A stretch of 64,000 nt of DNA, from assembly GCA_029378245.1 (NCBI GenBank), contig JARKIF010000046.1:329564-393563 (forward strand), read 5' to 3'. The translations under genes were made by a program, and so were the position numbers. The notes beneath the pieces are model-generated. The model made no database searches. It saw only the letters and a program-made list of their open reading frames with translations, and had not been told where the DNA came from. Position 1 is the first letter of the stretch; each line of letters opens with the position of its first letter. This document shows positions 23,991 through 34,435 of the stretch, in pieces. The stretch comes from Roridomyces roridus. Taxonomy: Eukaryota > Basidiomycota > Agaricomycetes > Agaricales > Mycenaceae.

Positions 23991-24627
23991 TTACGTTCGA
24001 CCATGCAGTTTCGAACCCGCACACTCCCGTTTCCTTCTGTTCCGGAACCTGTGCGAGGCCGTTAGTCTCTCCCTTTGCTTCCTCTGCATCAAATACGCAC
24101 CAATTCTTGATCCTCCTCGTCGGCACCCCCGAGGAAATCGCGATCTGAAGACGTTGTTCAGGCGAAGGATCGGGTGTGTGCGCATATATTTCATCCAGGG
24201 CTCGAAGTTGACCAGTACTCAGCCGTTTAGATGGACGGCAAGGACGCCTAGGAAGATTGAGTTGATGCCCTTCCGTGGTGATTCTAACCTCCAACGATGC
24301 CTACCTCGGACTGTGGAGAGGACAATGAACCGGGGAGGGACGTGTCTCATGCAAAACCGACTCGCGGCATAAGAGAAACGGTGCACGGTATGCATCTTCG
24401 AGTTGACTTGAAATTCTTCGTACTTGTCCGTCGATGTTGTCGAGTCTCTGTACTTGATTGGTACAGAGGAATGAGTATAAGGAGCAACTCACTTTGAGAA
24501 TTTCGACGCTGGACTTTCCAACTGGAGAAGAATCCAAGTACGCTTGGACTACTGCTTCAGGCGCCCAGGGATGGACGATTTTGAACGTCCCACCCGAGAT
24601 GTTGAAACCGTGAGCTCCGAAAAACAT
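23991..24627 (-). CDS. Homeodomain protein copy iii, 169 aa, intact
   Basis: Four exons: 24627-24493, 24452-24305, 24269-24101 and 24048-23991. Introns are 40, 35 and 52 bp, and all phases agree. The start MFFGAHGFNISGGTF carries the I-S-G-G-T-F motif seen at the N-terminus of many agaricomycete proteins. Residues about 105-160 form a homeodomain. Helix 1 contains Q-L-R-A-L-D-E-I-Y. The loop is H-T-P-D-P-S-P. Helix 2 is EQRLQIAISSG. Helix 3 is R-R-I-K-N-W-F-R-N-R-R-K-R-E, with the invariant W, F, N and R of DNA-contacting homeodomains. The last intron splits the Trp codon (TG/G). The short protein ends a few residues after the homeodomain, unlike mating-type HD1/HD2 proteins. A nuclear DNA-binding role is inferred; the target is unknown. 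Confidence 0.7.
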
Positions 24628-25342
24628 GGGGTCTGTGTAGCGGGCACGTCGCGAGAACGTATGGTTATATAGACCAGGGCTGTATGGCCGTCCAATAGTG
24701 TGATGTATAAAATTGTTCCCGAGATCAACGAAGCCACGGCCATGCACACTGCACGCACATTGCGGGAGTGTCAATGCGCGGCCAGTCAGCAGGTACTTAC
24801 GAGAAGGCGGAGCGACTCTTCCACTCCCAGTGGGTGTGTTTCTCAAATCTGGATCTTCACTGATCACTGTCTGGACCTTCACTGATCGGTCATTGATCGT
24901 TGATCAGGGCGGTCAATGACATTGACTGCTTGATCAATATTAATCCTCGTGTGGGTTCAATATTCAAGATTGGCGGTAGACCGCGGCGATGGTGGCGCGA
25001 ACACTGAAAGTACTGAACACGCACGCCTTTCAAATTGCGACACGTTTCCCCTGCGATTGTCGAGTGATCGATCAGTGATCGATCAATTATTAGCTGATTA
25101 GGGATTTTCCAGCACCCACCAATGAACTTTCTGGATTTCGCATTCACCCGGAGTGCTCATAGGTAGCCAGTTCTCCTAGGTGAATTATACCTGCCATGGC
25201 CTACAGGCTGGGGGTTGCACGCATACTCGCATTGAACTAAACTGGTTTGCAGGACGAAGTTGGGACGCAGAAACACAATATATTTGGTGACAGAACTTTC
25301 TTTACATGCATCCAAAAAATCTCGCTGCTAAGTGATGTACTA
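24628..25342. repeat. Stretch dense in TGATCA palindromes
   Basis: From 24855 to 25100 there are many 'tgatca', 'tgatcg' and 'cgatca' words, including a run 'gtgatcgatcagtgatcgat' near 25067. This could be the ends of a small palindromic element or a site cluster. No coding sequence. Confidence 0.35.
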
Positions 25343-26780
25343 CTACCCCTGGAGTCTTCCTCGATGTGCTGCTACCTTCTCCGACATGCGCCTGCGGACC
25401 ATCCCACACTTGTTGCAAACCAATGCCCCAGTCCGTCCAGAGTTCGGTGGATCGCGTCTCCAAATGGAAGTGTGTTTTGTACCGCAGGCGGTGCAACGGC
25501 GTTCTTTGGAGCGCGCAGCCGTATTCTGGCTCGACCCCCCGCCAGACGCTGGGACTTGCCCGTGACCGGTGTGCGGCTGTGCATCGAACGAAGGACGCTG
25601 ACCGGCGGAGTGAAAGTTGGACGTTCCGGTTGGCGAACTCACTATGGTGGTTTTTAGGACGTCGACCAACTTGAAGGCTCGAAATGACATACCAAAAGAA
25701 TCTGCGACCGGATAATGAAGCGTTGAATGCATGTCACCCGCCTGCGCGTTTCCTACCGCGGCAGCGAGGTCAGCGTGTACTTGTGTCCTCCGAAGCTGAA
25801 AAAAGAACATACTGAGATGGAGGTCGTATGGAGACGTCAAAGCCGGGCTCCCGCGACTCCTCTCGTTAGACTGGTGAGGCGCAGGGTACCAGTGCCCGGT
25901 CTGAGAGTTTCCTCCTACCAGCGCGACGAGTTCCATCTTGTAAGTACTGGCGTCGCTCCAAGCTGGAAGAGAACATACCGAGCGGGGCATCATATCGAGC
26001 GGAGGTAGGGTTCCCACCACTGATCACGTTATTCGCTGTGTTCAAAGTCAGGACCTTGAGGCCGAGGTTTTCCCCCCAATGCGAAACACAGATGGGATTC
26101 CAACCCGGCATCTGCTGGCCCACCGTGCTCCCGGGAAGGGAATACACATGGCCTACCCACAGACAGTTGCGCATGGGCAGGGACACATTGGACACTCACC
26201 CAACCCGGGACCGCTCGAGTGGTACCGCGGTCCGGCGTAAATCCCAGCCGGCTCGGTTTCTGTGCGTCGACAGGCCATCGTGAGTATCCAACCCAAAAGC
26301 TTTATAAGGAATACCGCACGGCCCACTTGAGGATAGTTTGGGTGCCATCCAAACGGATTGTTGTAATCGGGTGAAAGCATAGGGTCGCCTGAAAACGATA
26401 CAGGGTTGGTTCCAGAAAAATTACCGAACAGAATGATGTACCGATCGCAACGGTGCCTCCCAGCGCTGTAGACGATACAAGGTCGGTCCGAGGCAACGAT
26501 AGAACTGGATGACTTACGTATCATACTAGAGTTGGCGTACGCGTCGTATTGCGGGTAGTACGGCTGGAGATGAGCGGCGGAATTTTCCATAGACTGGCGG
26601 TCGTCTATCGGGACATTGAATGAAGCGGGGAGGTCGTAGACTCGTAAAGAATGTCGACACACCTAAACCAGAATGATACAACCTGTGAGTCTTCTGCGCG
26701 CCCCCAGGGTGATAGTTTCCATAGTCCTGCATCTGTCTCGAGTGGTCGTCGTCGCCTGTAATCATCGGCATGAAATCCAT
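25343..26780 (-). CDS. GATA-like zinc-finger gene, copy B
   Basis: Read on the minus strand from ATG near 26780 (MDFMPMITGDDDHSRQM). There are about nine or ten small exons, with introns again interrupting codons after the first base. Readable pieces are DRQSMENSAAHLQPYYPQY, DPMLSPDYNNPFGWHPNYPQ, TEPAGIYAGPRYHSSGPG, VGQQMPGWNPI and NAQAGDMHSTLHYPVADSF. The last exon has GQVPASGGGSSQNTAARS followed by the finger C-T-A-C ... C-N-K-C with 22 residues between the Cys pairs and a basic tail (R-R-R-M-S-E-K). All phases I could trace agree, so this copy may be functional. It probably encodes a nuclear DNA-binding protein. The GATA assignment rests on the Cys pattern, the Trp after Thr/Ser, and the C-N-x-C-G-x end. 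Confidence 0.6.
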
Positions 26781-28745
26781 AGGAGGGGAGGAACGAGCGG
26801 AAATATGACGAGTGTCCTGTGAGACCCTCACGGAAAGCCTTTTATACACTCCTGATCAGTAAAGTTTAAAGCGGAGACAGAAAGCGCGTCGCCCACCTGA
26901 TTAAATGAAAGATAGAACATGCAGGGATCGTGCAATCCCATTGAATTTGTGCAGCTAGACCAATGAACGTGACAATGATGGTCTTCTGCGCGCGACATTC
27001 AGGTACGATGGTGATTCAGAGGCGCAACCCCAAGAACTTAGCCTTGCTTTTGCTAGACCACAAGTGATCGCAATTGATCACGGACAAGCCACCTGGAAGA
27101 TCGCAAGATGAATGCCAGAGCGTCAGGGCACGAGCAAGCCGGGATCTTGAGACCAGACAATCGCAGACATAGACAGCAAAATCCATACAGTTTGAAATGG
27201 CCAATGAATGACAGGCCAGGATGAGTTGGGCTGAGGCAAGGGCGTCACCAAGTTCTTCCGGGAGATGCTCGGCTCCAGGCGTGGACTTGCACCCACGCTG
27301 GACGTGGAAGGACTGCGGCGACAACCAAACCAGACATTGCCTGGCATCATGGGCTCCTGGAGAGGGTGGGATACAAAACTCGAAGAAGCTTGATATTTCA
27401 TTGATCATTGACCACTCTGATCTCAGGGCTGCCCACGGAGACTTCGAAAAGCCGGGGACAGAGCCGTGGCTGCCGAGTGAAATTTCCTACCTATCTCCAG
27501 GGACTCCCATGTCGTCCGTGGAGTGGCAGGAGTCGGAACCCGTGAGTTCTTTCGCAGAGAAGTTGCTGCGGAACAGGAGCCGAATGCCATAGCAGCATTG
27601 ATGGGAGTATTGTCCGCCGACAACCGGTTGCCGGCGCGCGGGATATGCAATGTTGTTACGAATGAGTTTCTTGAGAACGAATCTGTTCAACTCCCTGCGC
27701 AACTTTAACATTAGATGGGAGAGCAAGCTAGTGTCACGATACGATTATTGGTCACCTCGAGGCGGATGAGTGGCAGTGCTTGCCACAGAGTTTTTACTTT
27801 GTTTATTTCTTCTCAATTTCCGATGGGCGTCCCACTCCAGAGCACTTGGCTAGTCGTAAACGAGCCGGGGGTTCAGCCTTCATCGCAAAAAAAAACTGCT
27901 GGTACCAATAGAGCACGTAGGATCGATGCCATACGGTTGACGTAAATTCGGCCCCCCCGCCCCCAAAAAAGAAAAGGCCTCGGATTGAGTGCGGCTTTCT
28001 GGGTGGATTGGATAGCTCCGACTTCCAACACAAGTAAAGGCCTTCTGGAACACGGGCAGTTAAAAAGGAGGAGCTCACACACACCTGGAGCGCCAAGCAC
28101 GAGTTAACTTACTTGCTAAGGTGGTGGCTGTGCATTTCCTTTTTTGCGGCTACAATCACTGATTTTGACAGGTGCCATCAGCAGATTTTTCTTTTCTCTC
28201 CAGAGCTTTCACTTTCCACCCGAATGATTTGAGATTCTGGGAGTGAACTGTCAGTAACTGGACTTGAGTTTTGTTCCCCAGGAGTGAGGTCTCATTTGAA
28301 ATATTGAGTATAATATTGCTGATTTACTTGTGGTTTGTGATCACCTCATTCGAAGTTAACTTGAGACCCTGGGTCTTTGGCATGTGGGCAGGCTTGAAGA
28401 AGGGGATGTACTACTGCTAAACTATGGCGGTCAAAATGCACTTTTAATCCAGCGCACCATTTGTTTGCAAAAATGAGGTTCCGCACTACTTTTTCACACA
28501 AAAATCAATTTTCGCACACCATTTCAAGTTGAAAAGTTCGAAAAAGATGGGGCGCGCGAGTTGACTCGCGCGCGCTCCTTTATTTCTGACATTGCTCACA
28601 TGCACGCTCCATTTTTGGTGGCCGAGACCGGTCCAGACCCGCGCTCCAATATTTCGGCGCTAACTTGACAGCGCGCGCTCCATTTTTTTGCATTCCATGC
28701 CCGCCCCTTTGTCTCACAGTCTCTCACTGGTGGACTTAGAAAACA
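26781..28745. other. Gene-free stretch
   Basis: Minus frames at 27016-27408 and 27487-27726 have some hydrophobic or basic content but no domain or exon chain. A GC hairpin lies at 28552-28573 (separate entry). Repeated 'gcgcgcgctcc'-type words occur at 28563-28690. Confidence 0.3.
28552..28573. repeat. GC-only hairpin
   Basis: Stem gcgcgcgag / ctcgcgcgc with a TTGA loop, followed by further 'cgcgcgctcc' copies over 120 bp. Confidence 0.8.
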
Positions 28746-29459
28746 TGTTTCACGGTGTTTGCCTGTCAACACATCAACCGAGTCTGAGGACCGTTGCTTG
28801 GCAAAATCTGGCGAGGTATCTGTACTGTCGCTCTAGTAGCTCCTGCTTTTGATATTTCTGCTGGTTTAATTAATAAGTACGCAGCTCTTGGTTGAAGGCA
28901 GGTATCTACTTAGTTACTTAGTCTTAGTCTTCATCAAATTTGGACTGGCAACAGTCGGGCTTCCACTCTCGACGTCACCCTCCGGACCTGGTCCCTGATC
29001 CGTCGACTGTATATTCACAATCTCACAGTCACTCACAGTGCGTTCCCATTCTTTCGTACCCTGGCAACTCGGATCCTGGCAATGGCCGATCGGTGATCAC
29101 ATGTCGTTCACTGGAGGTGAAGAGTTGGCCACTGCCAGCTTTCCTCGCACTTCCACGCTTGCTCACATTGAACTACCACTGGTATTTCCAAGAAAGGTGA
29201 CAAAATGTGTATGTATATATGTAACGAAACACATGCACCCAGAAATCCCGCTGTTCAGTAATGCGACGATACCACCTTGTTTAATTTGTGCCTCCGGGCA
29301 AGCGCAAGCGCACACTTGTTGCAGACACGTGGACCGGTCTTCGGCGGATAGTGTCTCCACACGGGAGTGGATGTTGTACCGCACGCGGTGCAAAACTTGT
29401 GTTCACGCGAGCGTGCGGCGGTATTGTGGCTCGACCCGCCGCCGGACGCCGGAACTTGC
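28746..29459. repeat. Left arm of a large inverted repeat
   Basis: Reverse complement of 31205-31908, with very few differences. The 10-bp length difference (714 against 704) is explained by one duplicated 'cactcacagt' near 29025. The inner part carries, antisense, the finger exon and 3' end of GATA copy C. Confidence 0.95.
29163..29459 (-). pseudogene. Antisense duplicate of the GATA copy C finger exon
   Basis: On the minus strand this encodes the same finger as copy C (F-C-T-A-C-G-T-T-S-T-P-V-W-R ... C-N-K-C) and its stop codon. The upstream exons were not duplicated: sequence identity stops at 29459, just upstream of the V-P-V-S-G-G segment. It therefore has no 5' exons or start. Confidence 0.85.
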
Positions 29460-29834
29460 TAGACACCGATAGATCCCACGTCCCCTGATAGACCGCCATA
29501 GACACCTCCTTCCTTTATCGTACCCTTGCTCTCTCCGCGAAGCTCTGCTCTACTACTGGCTATGAGAGCTCACACTCTCTACCTGCCACCTCTTGGCTGT
29601 TATCCCCGCCGCCGTCCGGAGCTCAAGGCCTCGCTTGCGACTCCTGCCTGCTATTATTGCGACATTGCCACAGGCCGGGTAATGCCGACAATGCCGACGG
29701 GGCGAAATCGTCCGAACGCCGCTGCATCACCATCATCCCTGCATATCGCGCGCAGCAGACCATCCACAAGGAAAACAAGCTACGCTATGCATGTCACTAT
29801 GTGTCTATCGTAACGATCAATGGTCTTTTCAACG

Positions 29835-30135
29835 CTTCACCGTAGGCGTAGAAAATAACTGAAAATAACCACGCCCATTGGTCTAGCTGCACAAATTCAC
29901 GGCACTGGGATGAGTGATCAATGAAAACGGTGCGCATTGAACGCTCTCCGCATGTACTGTCCTTGATTGATTCGTAGTCTGTAGTCTTTCCGACGGTCTA
30001 CGCTTCACCGTAGGCGGAGAAACGATCCGAAAATTTCCACCTTGGTCTAGTCCCACAAGTTCACTGAACAACTTGGACGAATCAATTGGAAACGGTCTCC
30101 GCGCCCGTACTGTTCAGTGTTCTTGATTGATCAGT
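29835..30135. repeat. Direct duplication upstream of GATA copy C
   Basis: Two related copies of about 140 bp (from about 29835 and about 30003) share 'cgcttcaccgtaggcg', 'ttggtctag', 'cacaa.ttca', 'gtactgt' and 'cttgattga'. They lie 100-400 bp before the ATG and so may duplicate promoter elements. They are diverged, so the duplication is older than the inverted repeat. Confidence 0.7.
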
Positions 30136-30229
30136 CACCCGCTTTTCGCCTCGCTGATCGAGCAAACCGGATAAAAACTCGCTGGGAGTGTCTATATTAC
30201 AGAACACTCCCCATTTCTGCCATACATTC

Positions 30230-31409
30230 ATGGACCGTCCGAGCCACCCTGACCGGAACGACTTCCAACACCCCAACGGCGCACAGGGTTCTTTACTCGT
30301 TCCCCCCCCTTATGCATCTCACGCCCACCATTCAGATGACGACGACCGCTCGAGACAGATGCAGAACCACGCGTTCAGCGGGGAACATCCCCCTGGAGGG
30401 CCGCAGAGCATTGATCATTATCCTAGCTCTCGCTTTGGTGCGTCGAAATTCTGAACGACTCCGCTTGCTGACACTCGTTGCCTATTCAAAGCAGATGCTC
30501 AGTCTGTGGCCAATCCCATCCCCACCCAGTACCCTGGTATGATGAGCGGTACGTCCAGTTCAATACTAGCTGGCCTCGACACCAACCTTGCATCGCTTTA
30601 GCGCCGGGAGGTAACACCCCGTCGACGTATCATCAGGGCCGTGCGTGGCTTTCTTATCAGGCTATCGGGTTGGATACTCACGTTGGCTTTTTGAACCGTA
30701 GAACCCCACCCGACTGGCACGTACGCCGGACCTCAGTACTACTGGAACAACGGTTTCGGTGAGAGCTCGCTGCTTTATGCGTCTGTTGAACAAACGGACT
30801 GAACGCTGGTAGGTTATGGCTACCCCCTTCCCGGGAGTACGACGATCTATCAGCCTCAGCAGATGCCGGGTTGGAATCGCATCGGTGCGTCGCATTCTCG
30901 GAATATCTTGGTTGTGACGTTCTGACTTTCATCTACACAGGAGACAACCAGATCGGTGGGGGGGATCATATTTCGACTCCGTATTTCCAGCTCGGTGTGT
31001 TCGATTCTAGCTTTGGGTGACGCGAGTAGAGCTGACCTCGTCGCCGCTGGCAGGAAACCCTCATGCGGGGCACACAGTGTATCCTTCCGGCTGTTTCGGT
31101 GTGTAATTTCGAGCTTTCAAGCTGGTCGACATCCTGAAAACCATCTCAGATCCCCAGACTGCAACGCCCAACTTGCAGTCCGCCGTTCAGCACACCAGTC
31201 ATGGGCAAGTTCCGGTGTCCGGCGGCGGGTCGAGCCACAATACCGCCGCACGCTCGCGTGAACACAAGTTTTGCACCGCGTGCGGTACAACATCCACTCC
31301 CGTGTGGAGACACTATCCGCCGAAGACCGGTCCACGTGTCTGCAACAAGTGTGCGCTTGCGCTTGCCCGGAGGCACAAATTAAACAAGGTGGTATCGTCG
31401 CATTACTGA
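30230..31409 (+). CDS. GATA-like zinc-finger gene, copy C
   Basis: Starts M-D-R-P-S-H-P-D-R-N-D-F (ATG 30230). The first exon is Asp/His/Pro-rich and ends in G at a phase-1 donor. Small exons follow, ending with DPQTATPNLQSAVQHTSHG after a 'catctcag' acceptor. The last exon carries the finger F-C-T-A-C ... V-C-N-K-C with 19 residues between the Cys pairs, three fewer than copies A and B. It ends A-R-R-H-K-L-N-K-V-V-S-S-H-Y. All phases traced are consistent. Introns are 33-60 bp. The 3' half from 31205 lies in the right arm of the inverted repeat. DNA binding in the nucleus is inferred. The shortened loop may alter the fold. Confidence 0.62.
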
Positions 31410-31908
31410 ACAGCGGGATTTCTGGGTGCATGTGTTTCGTTACATATATACATACACATTTTGTCACCTTTCTTGGAAATACCAGTGGTAGTTCAATGTG
31501 AGCAAGCGTGGAAGTGCGAGGAAAGCTGGCAGTGGCCAACTCTTCACCTCCAGTGAACGACATGTGATCACCGATCGGCCATTGCCAGGATCCGAGTTGC
31601 CAGGGTACGAAAGAATGGGAACGCACTGTGAGATTGCGAATATACAGTCGACGGATCAGGGACCAGGTCCGGAGGGTGACGTCGAGAGTGGAAGCCCGAC
31701 TGTTGCCAGTCCAAATTTGATGAAGACTAAGACTAAGTAACTAAGTAGATACCTGCCTTCAACCAAGAGCTGCGTACTTATTAATTAAACCAGCAGAAAT
31801 ATCAAAAGCAGGAGCTACTAGAGCGACAGTACAGATACCTCGCCAGATTTTGCCAAGCAACGGTCCTCAGACTCGGTTGATGTGTTGACAGGCAAACACC
31901 GTGAAACA
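31205..31908. repeat. Right arm of the large inverted repeat
   Basis: Pairs with 28746-29459. The unique centre (29460-31204, 1.75 kb) holds the promoter and first exons of GATA copy C. As copy C is whole in this arm, the left arm is most likely the derived copy. Confidence 0.95.
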
Positions 31909-32278
31909 AATGCTGTCCTTTCTCTCTCCCCTGATCATCCCCGCAATCCCCGCCGACCTCTCCACCGCGTATCTTCGACCTACCCGCTCCTCCTGCACGC
32001 CGCAGGTTAAACGCGTTCGATCGACAACGCATCGCCCCATGGTGCGTGCGGGTGCCACTCCGTGGCCCTGCCCGCGTGTAGCTCGATGGTCTTTCCCGCA
32101 GGTTCCATATTTCATACACGATTCCTTTCCCCTCCCTTTTCCCGACTTTGAACACTGATAGTGTCGTGTCCAGTGCGTATACATCCCGATTCGTGCCAGC
32201 TCCAGTCTCACGACGCCAGTTCTTGCAGGTGATTTCTCGTCATGCTCACGAGGTTATATACATTATGTGCTTTTCAGC

Positions 32279-33200
32279 AGTACGGTACTGTACGGTACTG
32301 CTGTGATTCGCATACCCTGGGGCTCATAGAGAAGAACGTCGTCGACCCTACCCTGCGTGATTGGGTGCTCCCCAATTTTACGACCACCACCGTCAATGAC
32401 ACAACCGTCCCCTCGGTGCTCATGATGGCCTCACTCAAACAGTATTTCTCATACGGCTTCGGGATGAGCTTTTGCGGTATTCCCCGCGTCACGCTCGAGG
32501 GGGAGAAGGCGGACTGGATTAATAGATGGGTTGTGCAAAAGCCGTACGGCTTTTTAGTGCATTGTGCAAAGCCGTACGGCTAAATTTCTTGACTAGTTTT
32601 TTCGACTTTTCCCGGCAGGTGGATGATGACTGATACCAATCATGATGCCCATCACTCGGCACAGCACCGCCGAGTCGCCCAAACCGGCAGCGTGGTAAGG
32701 AGTTCAAGTGACCGAATCATGACAGTACCTCATTGGAGCCGTCTGGAGTCAATGTGAATTGAGTCAAACTCCGAGTGTTCACATCCAGCACCCGTCGGAT
32801 CACTATGCCGTCGGGCGGCGGAAGATCAAATCATTGATGAAATATGCCGAGATGCCGAAATTCGCCAATCAACGCCACCAAAACGATACAATTACCTGGA
32901 CGGCTTTGCACAATGCCAAAAAGCCGTACACGGCTCCACACGGCTTTGCACAACCCGTCTATTGACTCGTTCATGCTGACAGGGATGATCGACATGCAAG
33001 TTTCCTCGAGCGGCGATGTGGGTCTTTCATCCAGCGGCAAGAACGATACTGTGCGGCGGCCGTTGGCTGGGTGGTGGATTTGCGTCCAGAAGCAGAATGT
33101 TATTAGTGTGCAGGAAGAGGAGGAGGCTCGGATGGCGAAATGGAACAAGGAGTGGGAGGAGAAGAGGAAGGAGTGGGCGGAGAAGTCGGTAGTGATTTGA
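32279..33200 (+). pseudogene. DUF4419 protein gene, internal deletion and MITE insertion
   Basis: After a 'ttttcag' acceptor at 32278 the plus strand reads EKNVVDPTLRDWVLPNFTTT, then TVPSVLMMASLKQYFSYGF, CGIPRVTLEGEKADW. These are the hallmark blocks of DUF4419, a fungal domain of unknown function. The MITE (32521-32963) follows directly. Coding then resumes as DSFMLTGMIDMQVSSSG ... RPLAGWWICVQKQ and an acidic/basic coil (W-N-K-E-W-E-E-K-R-K-E-W). From family knowledge, roughly 100-150 residues normally lie between these blocks, so material was lost at the insertion. The N-terminal part of the domain is also missing; the upstream border is close to the end of the inverted repeat at 31908. Confidence 0.75.
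32521..32963. mobile_element. MITE copy 2, both ends present, 443 bp
   Basis: Terminal inverted repeats: aatagatgggttgtgcaaaa at the left, and the reverse complement of the right end gives aatagacgggttgtgcaaag. Subterminal 'gccgtacggc' palindromes are repeated. The interior matches MITE copy 1 (6975-7382). No clear target-site duplication: flanks are 'ggatt' and 'gactc'. No protein. Superfamily not determined. Confidence 0.8.
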
Positions 33201-33354
33201 GACCAAGGAAATAGAATTATCAAGGGGTTGCAGGCCGATTAAAGGACTGTGCGCCGCAGGATCGGTGCTGACGGAAACTTCACCACCGCCGTTGCAGAGG
33301 GTTCGGAAATGACATTGATAATTTCCCCACTACTAGTACTGGCTAAAATTCTCG

Positions 33355-34110
33355 CTAGTATCGAAATCCGTGGTTGAGAACATGTAAAATACTCTGCAGT
33401 TTCTTCCCGCGTGTAGGCCTGTTCGCTGGGAGACCACCACATTGGATAAGTATCGCCTGCGGGGGCGTAGGCGGAGACTCGCTGAGACCGGTTCCAGAAT
33501 CGCTCTGCGTGCTGGAACTGGAGGTAGACGGCGAGACTTCGGGTGTGTTATCTTCTGGGCAGGAGTGGTCCCCATGGATGACCACCGAACTCGCCACGAT
33601 AACCCTCAATGGACGGGGTCCTGACAACCTTCTTTCACGACCCCGCACCATCCCTTCATAATGCACCACCAGCTCCTCCTCCCTCACACCCAGCTCCCAA
33701 TCCAAGACCTCCAAAAATTCGCGCTCGATCCTTCCAACATCGCGCTTCCCCAGAGCGTCGAATCGGCGGTGTACTTTGTTGCAATGATGAGTGCACCGAG
33801 CAAGACACGTTCAAAGGCCCAGGTTTCCCGACCGATACCCAGGTGTGGGCGTGAACGTGCGAGATAGGATAATGCGACGAGGATTGTGGGGGTGGTGATT
33901 TCGGCGCGGGCAAGCACTGTTGTGACGAACGCGGTGTGCCTTTGGCGGGAGTCGGGGGAGTAGAAGGAACAGTGAATTCGAGAGGAGGAGGCTCCAGAAT
34001 AACGCATGGCGTGAGCAACGGTGTCCGAGATGCAGTGGACAAAGTAGTCTGAGATGCTCGGGTGAGCTGGATCGAGAAGCCCGACTAAGAAGACGACTTG
34101 CCGATTACAG
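33355..34110 (-). pseudogene. Pho80-type cyclin pseudogene, 34-bp deletion
   Basis: The minus strand encodes LLDPAHPSISDYFVHCISDT, then RPHLGIGRETWAFERVLLGA, LIIATKYTADSTL. After a junction near 33750 and in another frame it reads G-K-R-D-V-G-R-I-E-R-E-F-L-E-V-L-D-W-E-L. The intact paralogue at 55687-56611 has 36 nt (K-N-V-H-W-A-L-C-T-G-L-F) where this copy has 2, a net loss of 34 bp that shifts the frame in the cyclin box. A Ser/Pro-rich tail follows to 33355. The N-terminal exon upstream of 34110 is not clear. Intact members bind a Pho85-like kinase. Confidence 0.8.
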
Positions 34111-34435
34111 TCGGAGAGAGTTCAAGCTCGACGAGCTCCATCAGAGCAGCAGTGTGCGTTGCGGGGTCGACAAGAGAGGCAGGATGCAACGGATTCTTGG
34201 CGGCCTTTGTACTCCTCGAGCTCGATGAAATGAACATCACGGCGATCTGGACGCTGCTGGATGTGCGCTTGGGTAATGTTCAGCCCTTGCATAGTGGTTT
34301 CTATTAAGTACAGAGCGGAGCAGCGTGAAACGGGTACCAAGAGTGACGAAATCTAGCTTGCTCGTCGTGGGCCGTATGCGCGGCTTTGGCATTTCCGTAA
34401 TCCCCGCAGCAGTGTCGCCGCTGGGTCCAGGCTAA

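Noticed and set aside
31271..31501. A Cys-rich 76-codon frame present in both arms of the inverted repeat
   Set aside because: It is an alternative-frame shadow of the GATA finger exon.
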